Shown here: in pieces, positions 20,367 through 32,276 of the stretch
How the letters are laid out: every line of letters begins with the position of its first letter
Position numbering within the stretch: position 1 is the stretch's first letter
Origin: Ampelocalamus luodianensis
Lineage: Eukaryota > Streptophyta > Magnoliopsida > Poales > Poaceae
Direction: 5' to 3'
DNA: 64,000 bases
Assembly (NCBI GenBank): GCA_036346255.1
Contig: CM070622.1
Coordinates: 28,980,751-29,044,750, forward strand
Notes under the pieces: generated by a model
Seen by the model: only the letters and a program-made list of their open reading frames with translations
Told to the model about the DNA's origin: nothing
Database searches by the model: none
Made by a program: the position numbers and the translations under genes

Positions 20367-22996
20367 TGTAATGCCCCAAGTTTTTAATGGAATTCTGAAT
20401 TTGAGATCAAATTTGAAGTTTAAATTTAAGCTTAAAATATATAACTCAATTTGGAAATCTGAGACCATAGAAGCGTAGAGCTCGTCAAGAAGGTCGAAAT
20501 CGACTATTTATTTGCTTGATTTGGAACTCGGAGTAAGATGTTGTGGATGCTAGAAGTTGAATGGCTGAGATTAATTACAATTAAAAAACAGAGAGAGAAA
20601 GAGGGGAATTGGGCCAGGTAGGCCCGAGCCGGCCCATGCCACCCCCATATAAGGGGACGCCAGGGGCATTGTGCCCTAGCTCTTTCCCCCACCGTTTCCG
20701 CCGCTCCAAGCTCTAGCTGCAGCTGTGGCAAGGGTTTCTTCTTCCGCGATAGGGTTTCTACTGCAGTAACATAGAGTTATGTTGCCGCGGCAAGCTATCG
20801 TGGTCATGCTGATACCGCACCCCTATTGCCATCCGCAAGTTTTCACTACCGAGGTAAGGTTTTGGCTACCGCCGATCACTGCCACGGCAAGGTAAAACTT
20901 CGCCGAGGCGAGGAAAACATCTGCCACGGCATGATTTTCATTGCCATCGTAGAGGACTGGAGTAGAAGGAAGAGGGAGGACAGAGGACAAGGTTGCAACT
21001 AGCAAGGAAGGAAGAAAGAAGGAAGAGGAAAGGAAAAGAAGGAGAAGAGAAAAGGAGAAGGGATTTGAATGGGTTCGCATTCTTTGTTGAATTCATTTCA
21101 AGGGTAACAATCTGGTAGCCTTTAGTTGGCCTTAGATTAGTTGTTGTTCAATTTGTAAATCGTTTGGTTAATGGGAGTTATAGTTTTCAGTAAGCCCTAG
21201 TTTGTCGAACTGCGCTACAGAATCTTGTGGTGGAAATTAAAGGTATTTACGTTCAGATTTAGGGTTTTGTCTAGTTAGAAAAGATGTGGATAATTTCACT
21301 ATATTTCCAATAAAGTCTATAACACTAAATTTGGAGTTATGAGCAAAAGGTTATGGCCCCAGGAAGGTCGCTGTCTAGAAAACGGTCGCCAATATCAGCT
21401 CTCGCGTAGATGGCTAATTACACCTAGTAAATGGAGTAATTTAATTATTTTCATAACTTGAATAAGCTAGATAATTCTTAATAGTTTCTAGAACTACCAT
21501 TTTTTTACTACTTTTCAAGTTATATAAAAATAGATACGAAATTGTGAAATAGGTTATATAAAAATAGATACGAAATTGTGAAATAGAATGTTCCGGCAGA
21601 TTCTGGTTTGATCTTTGGGGTTAGAAACGGGGAACTAAACGGCGAATTCGCAGGTTTGGCATAACTATAAAGTTGTAGATAATTTTGTGGGGTTTCTAGA
21701 AAGTATATATTTCACTATGTTTGGAGTTCAAAAGAGAGTGTTAGAGTCATTTTACTACTGGGACAACGGGTGATGCATCCGTTAAAGTCAGGTTAAAGAC
21801 GCCGATTTTGCGTAGATATGCCATGGTGAATAGTATGATATTTTGGTACTATGGTGGTGTATTTTTTGTATATTTTAATTGTTTGTTCGGGGAATGTTGC
21901 CTCTAGAACCTTACAATCATCTCGCCACGCGGCTACGAGAGGATAAGAGGCAAATACATGGTAGAGTGGTAAACAATGGGTTGTTTGTCATTGTCATTGA
22001 TATTACTTATCATGTTATTTATTATGCTTTCATTAAATTTATTCATAGACATGATATTGATGACATTGAGTTAATGGAATTATGATATTGAGATAATGAT
22101 AATGATATATTGAGTTAATGAGATGAGTTGTGTAAATGATTAATTATGATATTGCGTCATTTATATTCATCATGATAAGAGTGCACGAGCTAAGTCGGTG
22201 AGAAAGTCATATAACTATTCCGGTGAGGTCGGTGAGAAAGATACATGACTAGTCCAGAGTGCTCTAGATAAAATCTTACATTTGTAGGGACTAGTTAAAG
22301 TCCTACAATGTAGGGACCCTATCCTAACGAAGATGAGAGAAGAGTGCGGTATCGACGGATGAATACTCTGTTATACCGGTATCAGCTGATGAGATGCATA
22401 TGAGTATGAGCATGATGGTACATTCACATATATGAGTAGATTGTTAAATTGTGCAAATTTACTTATATAGAATATGACTTGTTTATTTGAGTACAAGAAT
22501 GACATTAAATAAATAGATGATGATGATAACCTTGATTATGGTTGGTAAACTATTGTTTATAGCTTTATTATGTATTTGCTGAGTTTTGGACTCACTTTTG
22601 CTTTGTTGTTAATTTTAGATGATTATTAACGGCAACATACATGGGAGGGAATAGATCACAAACGTCACATGCGAAACAAACACGCATTCAATGTTTTTTT
22701 AGAGTGATTCCATACAATCTATAAAAATTGGCTATTTCCTTTAAGTCGTTATTCATGGACTTATTTATTGCCTAGAATAATGCTTGAGACTAGTTGATAA
22801 ATTTATTAGTGGATTAGTATTACTTTAAACGTTCATCTTGTGATCCGTGGATGAGTTTTAATCTTGTTATGTTTGCTGGAATTTATTATAAATTAATGTT
22901 TAAATTAGTAGTTAGCATAGTTTAGTGATATTCTGGACTCACTGTTGGACTGTGGTGTTGCATATTGAACCAGCTTGCAACCAAGTCTAAAAAGCA
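20367..22996 (+). mobile_element. Candidate large solo LTR (gypsy type)
   Basis: This 2.63-kb stretch begins TGTAATGCCCC and ends AAAAGCA, with no coding. It has features of large grass gypsy LTRs: TTTGCTGAGTTTTGGACTCA near 22576 and ACGAAATTGTGAAATAGG near 21537, the latter in a 35-bp tandem doubling. TGTATAG occurs on both sides (20360-20366 and 22997-23003); seven bases is longer than the usual 5-bp target duplication, so the borders are tentative. Confidence 0.45.
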
Positions 22997-23972
22997 TGTA
23001 TAGTGATCTCTCTACTCAACCTCTAACGGAGTTTGCATTTGCTATGATGTGCTGTGCTGCTTTTATGTTTCGAAGATATAGGGAAAAATCATATATGAAA
23101 AATCTAGCTAGATTTTAGCTCAACAAATTGCATTATCCATAGTTGATCTTTCTCAATTTTCCACGCGGTAAAATGTTTTACTTGATTCTCTTCCACTGCA
23201 ATGGTATTACAGTACTCGCTCCATTCTTTTTTAGATGCTATTTTAGAATGCGTCTAGTCGACCTTTCAAAACTTTGAACACTAATATACACAAAAATATA
23301 TTGATTTGTCGTGTAGAAATGATATTACTAAATTTGTCATAAAAATACTTTCATATCCTTATAATATTAATATGTTTCACAAATATATAATTAGAAAAAG
23401 CAATTTTCAAATGTGTGTATTAAAGACGGTGCGGAGACAGTTGTTGGCTTGGTGTTTGTTAATTGGAGTTTTGGTGACTGCTATGCTACGAAAGCAAGCT
23501 TGGCTGCGAGCTGTGGAGGTGCAGAATTCAGGCTTGGTTCGTAGCGGGCGGCACGTCTCTCTCTGTCCCTGCATCTACGAAGGACCAGCTGATGACATGT
23601 TGTACTGGTACTACTACCAGGGACGGATCCAAGTGTCGACTTTATACATAATCTATTGTAGCACGCTATGTATATAAAAAGTTACTCAACTTAAGTAAGG
23701 TTAGTGTGTAATGACCCAGTGACTTTTTTTTATCCGTCCCGGGCTACTCTATACTCAGTCGTGCATGCGTGCATTCCAGCTTGTAAAATGAGAACCTGCA
23801 CTGCACAGGGTTTAGGCATTCTTCTACTTAGTTACCGCTGGTTATAATATGCGTGCCGTGCTGGACAAAAATTAGTGCTCAGGATTAGTCACCGCGCGCG
23901 AGAGAAGTGGCGGACGGACGGAAAGAAAAGGCAGCGATCGATCTGGGCTTTGTTCACGCTGGAATGGAATGG
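22997..23972. other. Non-coding, with a Stowaway-type MITE fragment
   Basis: Near 23213-23440 the sequence TACTCGCTCCATTC, followed by TTTTAGATGCTATTTTAG-like text and a run of ATATATTGATTTGTC-type words, resembles the common grass MITE ends that start CTCCCTCC. Its right terminus is not found. Nothing else is supported here. Confidence 0.35.
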
Positions 23973-24193
23973 TTCGAGAAAGGCTGATCTAAGGGTTTAC
24001 GAGCGTAATATCGAAACTACCTACGGTAAATTTTAGTTTTTAAATATGACTTCATCGTAGTCGAAAAGAGCCCGGTCAATTAATAAAGATATTTTTCATA
24101 TTACGTCTCCATCTACTTCATCTTTCTCTCTCGATTGTCTATTACGCGATGAGTGATTGATTGATTGTTTCCTGTGATTACTACGTTTATCAA
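23973..24193 (+). repeat. 5' LTR of the second copia element (approximate ends)
   Basis: It shares CAATTAATAAAGAT, TCTCCATCTACTTCATCT, GATTGTCTATT and GTGATTACTAC, in order, with 38448-38660. After it comes CACGTTATCAGCATGAA, the usual primer-site region of this copia group. Confidence 0.75.
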
Positions 24194-24390
24194 CACGTTA
24201 TCAGCATGAATTGCTCTACACGGTCAAATCGGTATGTTCGAAATCCATCTTATACAATCCGCGAGTTTTGCAATAGAATTAATCATGTAGATTAATTAGA
24301 TCCAGAACCCTAATTAATCATTATATTAATTGGCGTTCCAAATCAGGATTAGTGTTTCCTCTAGCAGATTATTGTTCTTTGTTTGTTACT

Positions 24391-24700
24391 GTTCATCAGG
24401 CAAAAAGAAAAAAATCACTTGGCCCGAAGATGGTCGCCGCCGGTGCCCACCGTGCCTCGCCCGCGCCGTCGCCGCGTGCCTGCTGCACCAGCCGCCATCG
24501 TGCACACTCGCCGCGCCGCGCCCCTGCTGTGCACTGTTGTGCACTGTTCATCAAGCAGAACGAAAAACAAATTCTCCTAGCCTGAAACCGGTCGCCGCCA
24601 GCGCCCACCGGGTCACGCCTGCGCAAACGCCACGCCCCTGCTGCATCGGCCGCGTCGTGCACGCTCGGCGTGGCCGACGCCTCACAGCGTCGTGCGCCTC
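24391..24700 (+). repeat. 155-bp tandem duplication in the copia leader
   Basis: GTTCATCAGGCAAAAAGAAA at 24391 and GTTCATCAAGCAGAACGAAA at 24546 start two GC-rich copies that continue with GGTCGCCGCC, GCGCCCACC and CCCTGCTG. The copies sit between the 5' LTR and gag, where leader RNA is encoded. The long open frames here are a by-product of high GC, not a gene. Confidence 0.7.
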
Positions 24701-25720
24701 CGCGTGCCATCATGCCGAGTCGTGCGCCTCCACGTGCCACCAAGCCACCGCCGCCCTGCCGTGCCGCACGCTGACCTGGCAAGAAGTCGTGCCGCCCGCT
24801 GCGCTTGCCGCCCATAGGCGGCCTCCTGTGTCGACCATGCTGGCCAAAACGCCGCAAAGCCGCGTCCGATGCGCTGTTGGCCCGACGTCGACACCGCGTT
24901 GTCGCCGTGAGCCCCATCGGCCATGCACCGTCGGTCGTGTGCCCTCCGCGCCGCTACACTTGCACCGCCATTTTTTGTGATGCGCGAGGAAGCCTGGCGA
25001 CTTGGTTAAAAACCCTAGCCGCCAGTTTATGCTGGAATGGGCCAAAAGAGGGGTGCGGCCCTAACTAGAAAAGAAAAGAAAAAAGAAGAAGAAAAATCGG
25101 GAGAAAGGAAAAAATATGAAAATCTTGGAAATTTGCAAATAAACTCTCAGAATTCTGAAAATTACGAGAAAACTTTCGCAGATAAGGAAATTTTGCGAAA
25201 ACCCCCTGAGAGTTTGGGAAATTTATGACGGATTTAGAATTTTTTATATATTCTTGCAGAATAACCCCTTGAGAATCATATTTTTCGACAGATTAATATG
25301 TTTTATGGTTATTGTGCATTTTAGACCCTCGGTTTATAGTTATTTGCTTTAACATTATTAATTTTTATATAATAACCTTAAATAATCCTAAAAACATGGT
25401 TTTTAGGCATATGAGCTTCCATATTTTTGTGAAACCTTAGACTTAGCACACTTTGGAAGCCTCATATCACTGGGTTTTTATTTTTCTTAGCTTTATTTGC
25501 CGAATTGTTTTTTCTATCATATTGATAATTTTGAAAATTATTCATAGACCTCATTATTAGCAGAAATTTATAATAATTGCTAGGAAACTTCTAGAGAATT
25601 CACAAAAAATATCTGATGAATAGATGATAAACCAATCTTTACTGACTTTACAATATTCATACTTTAGATTCTATTTTACCTATAGTAAAACTGAGTAATT
25701 GCATGAACCTAATATAGTAG

Positions 25721-26732
25721 ATGTTAGACATCGTAAAGAAAGAATTTGTTGAGCTTGCCCTGAATGGCAACAACTACCTCACCTGGTCGATAGACACAAT
25801 GATCAGCCTAAAGTCTTGATCTCTTGGTGCTACCATCACCGAACCAGAAGCTGGCACCCCTGTCATCCAAGAGGCCACTAGGTATGCGGCTTTGCACTTC
25901 CTAAGGCACCATCTGCATGAAGACCTAAAGTCTGAATATTTAATAGAGGAGGATCCGCTGGCATTGTGAAATTCCCTAAAGGAATGCTACAACCAGCAAA
26001 TATCTATTCTTCTCCCAGAAGCACAACGAGAATGGACTAACCAGCGCTTTCAGGATTTCAAGACCATGGTAGCATATAACTCTACCATGCACAAACTTAT
26101 CTCCAAATTTAGGTTCTGTAACCAGACAGTTACAGAAACTGATATGACAGAGAAGACCTTGTGCACCTTCCACCCCTATATGCGGATACTACAACAACAG
26201 TACTACAATGCAAAGTACTTGAAGTACTCTAGGCTGATGTACACTCTGCTGGAAGCATAAAAATATGCAGAACTTCTGATGGAAAACCATCAGATACGTC
26301 CCACTGGAACGATGGTTGTGCCTGAAGCACATGCAAATACTCACCAGGCTAGCAAGTAGAAAAGGCCAGGACCGCGGAAAAAGGTCCAAAACAGAATGGG
26401 GGCAAATGGAAGAAGGTTGAGATGCAGAGTGGTAGGGGTAAACTCTACGGTAGAGAATCAGGCAAAGGGACGCCCCAGAAGTAAGAATCAGGCAACAAGA
26501 CTGCTCATCCTCTCCAGGCGTGGTTCAAATGCGGTTGCACCAGCCATGGTCACGCACTTGCCGCACACTGCAGTATTTGGTGAATCTCTACATGCAATCC
26601 ACGGGTAGAGTCAAGAAGACTCAGGGGAACAAAGTTGAGGCCCACTTCACCACGCAGCCCACTCTGATTGGACCGTCTCCTAGCCAAGATGTTGAGAAGA
26701 ATGATTACATGATTCTTGATGATGCGGCTTAG
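25721..26732 (+). pseudogene. gag of the second copia element, broken
   Basis: From ATG 25721 the frame reads MLDIVKKEFVELALNGNNYL, then RYAALHFLRHHLHEDLK, WTNQRFQDFKTMVAYNSTMH and YAELLMENHQIRP, the UBN2-type gag of the copia group whose fragments usually begin VELALNGNNY. A degenerate zinc knuckle (WFKCGCTSHGHALAAHC) lies near 26522-26572. In-frame stops occur at about 25817, 25967, 26258 and 26357. Confidence 0.8.
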
Positions 26733-27034
26733 GGAGAAGGCACCTCCATGGATCACGACGATCTTCTTGGACTAGAACTCCTGGACCTCCATAAGGACAA
26801 CTAGGATCCATTTGGAGACATAAAGTGGTCTCCTTAGATGATTTTTTGCATGTTAGTCTAGTTTCAGTTCCCGATGAACATTAGTTTAATCATGCTCATG
26901 TCGAATATTTATCTTTCATTATTTGCTTAGGTTGAACGCTTGGCATTGTTATCTTTCCAGATTAATTCAATTCATTATCTTATTGGTCTATGCTTGTTCT
27001 ATTTCCTTTTCGAACTATGTTTCTTGTTGAATAA

Positions 27035-28377
27035 TTGTTTGATTATAAATCATGTTGTTTTAAAAAGAGAACAACTCGGTGCGATCCAATGGCGGAAGAG
27101 GAAATCTGTCATGTAGACAGTTGCACCACTAATTCGTTTTTTAGGGAAACTAAATATTTTCAGTCATTCACTAAGAAAACTAGGAATATCATGACCATCG
27201 TCGGAAGCGGTGCTCTCATAGTCGGCACTGGAAGGGCCGTCATAGTTCTCCCTATGGGTACATGTATAACAGTCAAGGATGATCTTCTGTATCCCGAATA
27301 TAAACGTGCCCTCCCCGGTTCTAAAAACATTCATTTGAATGGATTTCATGTAGAAACCGATAATGAGAATGGTACATAATATCTACTCATCACTAAGTCT
27401 AATGGATGCTAGAAGCAAGTGGTCACAAAACCCCTTTCTTTCTCATCAAGATTGTACTACACTTATATAAAACCTGAAGTTTATGTTGTGATGAAAATAA
27501 TATTTTATGTTCCAGCATTATATTTAAGTTCCTAAAGAGCATCATGTAGTACTATGCTGTTAGAACACACTTCTTATGACCATAAGAAAATATGTTGCGT
27601 AATTATAAACTTGAAGTTAATGATCTAAATTATTTAAAATAAGGTATGAGTAATTCGATGAAAACTTAGGCAAATAATAAAGAAGCTAGTCTATAGAATA
27701 AGTATGTCAACTCTCGGACCCCCATGTGGGACCTTCATCGCAGATTAATAACCAACCCGAAGTTGGAATATCCTATAGAATATTATGATCATGTAGTTTT
27801 CTTACCACTGCACTGATAAAAGTTTAGCTCACTGCATATAATTATCAAACTCCTTATTGAAATAAGTGTGTGTTGGAGGAATCAAATATTTTTCACATGT
27901 TATCACCACTATAACATACACCTTTGGGCCACCACTAGTTGTTGGAGATCATGCTGGATCTGAAATTCAATCAATCATGTGCCCATGATAGACGAATTTT
28001 GTAATATGCTATTAATAAAGATTGAATCTCGACATTAGGGGGAGAGAAATATCCAAAAGTTTGAATGCTGTCGTATTTTCCAAAAGGAAAAGATCTTTAG
28101 TACTAAGATACACGCACAAGTCAACCTAAACTTAAAGTTTAGTTTATACTCCTGTAGGCCAGAAAAGGAGAGTCTGCTAGATACTTTTCAATTATGGAGG
28201 AGTTACCAAAGTGTTTATTTGCAGTAAATACATCGCTAAGAGTGGAATACCCCGAGTTGAATAGTATATCCACCTCTGCGAAATTGACTTATTGGTCCTT
28301 GATCTAAAATTTGTGGGGACGCCCGCTGGTCTAAGATCTAATGATACTAGTCAAAACAATTATTAATCACTCCTTTA
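27035..28377 (+). pseudogene. Protease and integrase region of the second copia element, interrupted by CACTA
   Basis: HVDSCTTNSFFRETKYFQSF with GTGRAVIVLPMG, then GFHVET and YLLITKSNG, match the protease/pre-integrase section of copia pol; the Asp of DSCTTN is at the place of the protease active site. Downstream to 28377 only weak, multiply stopped similarity remains, consistent with integrase. The CACTA element begins at 28378, after TTA. Confidence 0.65.
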
Positions 28378-28405
28378 CACTACTACAAAACAGGCAATAG
28401 CAGAC

Positions 28406-28800
28406 ATCTCATCACAGACGGTTCCAAAGGAGCCGTCTGTGTTGAACTTATACAGACGGTTCCCTTTGGAACCGTCTGTGATATGTCCTCATCACGAGCG
28501 GTTCTTATTACCAACCGCTTAGATACTTCCTGACGGTTGGTAAAAAGAACCGCTCGTGATGAGGACATATCACGCACGGTGCATATTAAGAACCGTCAGG
28601 AAGTATCGCGACGGTTCGTAATATGAACCGCTGCGTGATGAGGACAACTTATCGCGACGGTTTGTAAATAAAACCGTCAGGATACTTCACGACGGTTTTA
28701 ATTTTAAACCGTCGTGATAGTTACTATCACGCACGGCTCTATTAAATAACCGTCGTGATATTATTATCACTGACGGTTTTATTTAGAGCCGTCGTGATAT
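28406..28800. repeat. Left subterminal hairpin repeats of the CACTA element (array 1)
   Basis: About ten inverted units of the type ATCACRGACGGTT...AACCGTCYGTGAT. The outermost two use ATCACAGACGG; the inner ones use ATCACGACGG, ATCACGCACGG or ATCACGAGCGG. Such repeats are the transposase-binding sites in En/Spm elements. Confidence 0.9.
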
Positions 28801-29300
28801 CCAACCTCTTCTCCCGCGCGATGTGTCTCTTCACCATCGCACAATCGCCTCTTCGTCTCTCGCACGCCGACGATACATGCGTCTCTTCGTCTCACGTGCG
28901 GTCGATGTCGTTGACTTCGCCGATGTCATCATTATTAACTTCTGTATAATCGCTCTTCACCGTGGATCGGTCCAACATGTATACCCTTTTTGAAACCCTT
29001 CAATAAAGTGCCCTACGATCTGCGCGGTTGTTAAAAATCTTCGATTACCACAATCAATGCATGGACGTTACATAAATTCTATCCCTTATTCAAAGATATC
29101 CCGCTCCGCGGCTCTTTTAAAAGCAATCACGCCATTAATGTACTCTTCACTCACACGGTTCGCATCGTACATCCGCTTGGTCCATCTACGCTACACATGT
29201 AACAATTAGTAGTGTTAAATTATATTAATAAACTGCAAATACGTTACTCCTCCTATTAACTGCAAATACGTTACTCCTCCTATTAAGCAAATATAAAGAG

Positions 29301-29693
29301 TTAAAGATCGTTACCCTCGGAGCTCACGACGAAAATTCCTAATATCCCGCGAGATTCCTCACTGTCCTTCTCCTTCAGGCCAATGAACAGGGCAAGAGAA
29401 GAGCCACAGTCGAAATGCACCAGCTCCCACATAAGTTTATCCCACTCACAAAAACACTCATTCACAACACCCAAACCGAGAGCTACCACCAAAGCCAAGC
29501 CTCACAAAGCAAGCATGCATGCAAGCCAAATGACCATAAGTTGCTAGGGCAACCCACAACCAAGAACAAGGCAAGCAAAATAAACAAGCCTCCTACAGTC
29601 AACACAGAGCAAAGCTTCTCAAGCCCCTCTATTCCAAAGAAGAGATCAGAGGCGCTAGGACAGGGGGCCTCTGTCGGGTCTTTATATTTATAG
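29301..29693 (-). other. Minus-strand transcription-like unit inside CACTA, TATA box at 29681-29693
   Basis: The minus strand reads CTATAAATATAAAG, a strong TATA box, 8 bp from hairpin array 2. Downstream are two short overlapping open frames (29707-29483, and 29498-29301 with MALVVALGLGVVNECFCEWD). I do not recognise either product. It may be a captured promoter and first exon, or a CACTA-encoded unit. Confidence 0.35.
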
Positions 29694-29701
29694 GGGTGAA
29701 A

Positions 29702-30062
29702 TATCACGAGCGGTTCTTATTTCCAACCGTCAGTGATACGAGTATATCACGATGGTTATCCACAAACGTCATGTTGAACTTACAGAGCGGCTCCATGTGG
29801 AACCGTCGTGATATACTCAATATCACGACGGTTAATAAGTATAACCGTCGTGATATACTCACATCACGCACGGTTCTATTAACAAACCGCTCGTGATGTG
29901 AGTATATCACGACGGTTCTACTTATTAACCGTATGTGATATTGAGTATATCACGCACGGTTCACATGGAGCCGTCTGCTAGTTCAACACGCATTGCTAGT
30001 AATATGAACCGCTGCGTGATGAGGATATTAGCACGTATGGTTCTTCATTCAACCGTCGTGAT
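29702..30062. repeat. Internal CACTA hairpin array 2
   Basis: Eight to ten units, all of the ATCACGACGG, ATCACGCACGG or ATCACGAGCGG flavour, none with ATCACAGACGG. The array is 1.3 kb inside the left end, an unusual place for subterminal repeats. Confidence 0.85.
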
Positions 30063-30553
30063 AGCGCATTTGAGCATGTATATGCGCAAATAATTAACAA
30101 AATGAATTTTGCCTAGTAATAAATAGATGATAAAGAGACCATATCATCACGCATTTATAAAAAGACCATATCATCACGCATTTATAAAAATTAAAGACCA
30201 TATTTACATCACGCACAATAGATCGGCCTTATCGCTTTTACATCACGCATTTATAAAAAGGATGAGCGATCCTATCTTAGTCTTCAAATCTTCGTATGCA
30301 TTCTCGTCGGCTTGTGGGAGCGGGATCGGCGATCGTCTCACCAAACGCCCCACCGTGACCTTGCACGCTCAATTTCCTCTTGTAGATGTTCGGACTCGTA
30401 ATCAAGTCCCATATAACCCGAGGCCATCAACCTGGTCTCCACGTCTCAGCTAGGCCGACCCGCTCTCCCGCAATGTCGAGGTCGCCCTCGACTCTCTGGC
30501 TGCATCCTCGGTGCGGACCAAAGAGTTCCATAGGACAATATCCACGACGAGGT

Positions 30554-30769
30554 TTACTCGTCGGATGCCGAGAGCCTCGACCGGTCTGCTTGGAGGAGGA
30601 GCTCCAATCGACCGATGATCGCCGTTATGGTCTCCGGTAGATCGGAGGGTCTACAACGGATTGCATTGCGAATGACGCCTTGTTCGCAGCTTGGGCCAGT
30701 TGCGATCGAGAGGTGCGAGTACACAACCATAATATAGGCCAGTACAGCCGGGACGAGAGAGGAAGCCAT
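30554..30769 (-). CDS. Hypothetical minus-strand ORF inside CACTA with its own TATA box
   Basis: ATG 30769 opens a 71-residue frame (MASSLVPAVLAYIMVVYSHL) that ends near 30554, where an alternative frame continues with acidic, helix-like sequence (LQEEIERARSRWG) toward 30350. A perfect TATA box, TTATATAAATAG, lies on the minus strand at 30841-30852, about 75 bp upstream. I do not recognise the product; the first 20 residues are hydrophobic enough to be a signal or membrane segment. It may be a captured host gene piece. Confidence 0.35.
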   Translation of the reverse strand: MASSLVPAVLAYIMVVYSHLSIATGPSCEQGVIRNAIRCRPSDLPETITAIIGRLELLLQADRSRLSASDE

Positions 30770-30840
30770 TTGGAATTTGTGGAGAGAGAGGGGATGATCA
30801 AGGATCGAGGTTCGTGAGAAATCCCTCTGACAAGGGTTGT

Positions 30841-30852
30841 CTATTTATATAA
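30841..30852 (-). promoter_or_regulatory. TATA box, minus strand, next to internal hairpin array 3
   Basis: The minus strand reads TTTTATATAAATAGAC. It lies 66 bp from the left edge of array 3 and points left, opposite to the plus-strand TATA box at 31185. Confidence 0.55.
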
Positions 30853-30917
30853 AAGAAGTAGTAAAGCTGGAGCAGGAGACGAAGAGACACTCGCGCGGGA
30901 GATGAAGGGAATGAGAT

Positions 30918-31175
30918 CCATAGCACAGACGGATCTATGATGGATCCGTCTGTGATAAGATATCACAGACGGCTTTATCTAAGCACCGTCTGTGATATCA
31001 TCAATATCACAGACGGCTCTATTGAAGCACCGTCTGTGATATACTATCACAGACGGTTATTTAATAGAGCCGTCTGTGATATTTAGGATATCACAGATGG
31101 CTCTATTAAAGAACCGTCTGTGATAGTATATCACAAACGGTGCTTCAAACGGTGCTTCAATAGAGCCGTCTGTGA
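30918..31175. repeat. Internal CACTA hairpin array 3, between divergent TATA boxes
   Basis: Units of ATCACAGACGG...CCGTCTGTGAT with 8-20 bp loops (TTTATCTAAGCA, CTCTATTGAAGCA). All are of the ATCACAGACGG flavour, as at the outer ends. Confidence 0.88.
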
Positions 31176-31184
31176 TATCATTTT

Positions 31185-31192
31185 TATAAAAA
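31185..31192 (+). promoter_or_regulatory. TATA box of the CACTA plus-strand gene
   Basis: TTTTTATAAAAAGGCGC sits 10 bp beyond array 3. A leader beginning CCCTAGGGTTTTGC and a GC-rich exon follow, as expected for a plant promoter and 5' UTR. Confidence 0.55.
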
Positions 31193-31309
31193 GGCGCACC
31201 CTAGGGTTTTGCTCTTTACTCGTCACTTCGTCTCCCGCGCCCCTTAGGCTCTCGCGCGCTCTCTCGGCTCCTCTAGGGTTCGCCCGTTCACCTCCCCGGC
31301 CGTAAGACC

Positions 31310-31550
31310 CGACGCCGCCGCCCCTTCATCGACGACGCTGCCTCCGCCTCGACGCGCGGCCTCCTCCCCGTGTCGGCCTCCTCCCTCTGCACCGGCCTCC
31401 TCCCCGCGCCGCCTCCTCCCCGTGCCGTCCTCCTCCCCTGCACCGGCCTCCTCCCCGCGCCGTCCTCCTCCCCGTGTCGGCCTCCTCCGGGCGCCTCCCT
31501 CCTCCCCGCGTCGGCCTCCTCCCCTGCACCGGCCTCCTCCTTGCACCGTG
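31310..31550 (+). repeat. CT-rich minisatellite in the CACTA gene leader
   Basis: About ten imperfect copies of GGCCTCCTCCCCGCGCC-type units. It reads as long open frames on the minus strand that are compositional artefacts. A splice donor (CACCGTGAGT) follows at about 31550. Confidence 0.75.
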
Positions 31551-31596
31551 AGTTGTTGTGCGGCATCCTCTCTGTGAGTATTCCTAAAGATAATAT

Positions 31597-32010
31597 GTGA
31601 ACTGAATCTAGTACTAAAGATATGGCAAATTGATCAGTGGGCTTTGTTGACATGCTCTGTGATGAACTTTGTCTTATACTGAGATTGAATGTGATAGTTA
31701 GTTGATTCTTGAGCTCTATTGTACAAATTACTTGCTACTGTCAATTTCATATACTGTTAATTTGTTACTTTCGATTGAATGCTAGTTATCACAGACGGTT
31801 GAATGCCACTGTCAATTTGATATACTGTTAGTTCATTCTTGAGCTCTATTGTATTGACGAACCGTCTGTGATGTGACTTTGATAGTCTTTGATAATGTGA
31901 ACTGAAATTGATCAGTGGGCTTTGTTCTGGTTCACTCTGTGATGAACTTTTCTCTTATACTGAGATTGAATGTGATAGTTAAGATCATTTTTCTATGATT
32001 GAGATCATTT
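31597..32010 (+). repeat. 278-bp tandem duplication in the leader intron, with a lone hairpin repeat pair
   Basis: TGATCAGTGGGCTTTGTT at 31631 recurs at 31909, followed in both copies by CTCTGTGATGAACTTT and CTTATACTGAGATTGAATG. One ATCACAGACGG/CCGTCTGTGAT pair (31790-31872) lies between them. This matches an intron of the 5' leader. Confidence 0.6.
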
Positions 32011-32276
32011 GTGATTAAGCAAAGTATTGTTTAGAGCTCATAGTTTGAATTTATACTATCATATTCATTTAATAAAGAGTATAGACAATAGGATTGAGAT
32101 GGCAAAGACTTGTTCTTTTGCAACTCTCCTTTTGAGAGCACAAACTACCATCAATCCTTCTTTATATATTATACGTTTGTGCATCATTTTCGGTTAAGTT
32201 GAGTAAATCTGCTTGAATCTGGTCAGTTAGAGCTTACGCATATGCTTCGTGCATATATAGATAGCAAGTAAGCGAC

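Noticed and set aside
24330..24980. 216-codon plus frame as a gene
   Set aside because: It lies in the GC-rich duplicated leader of the copia element, has overlapping long frames on the other strand and no domain.
26189..26389. Minus-strand frames over the copia gag
   Set aside because: They are shadows of the gag reading frame with no motif.
31244..31653. Gly/Arg/Glu-rich minus frames
   Set aside because: They are compositional by-products of the CT-rich minisatellite in the CACTA leader.
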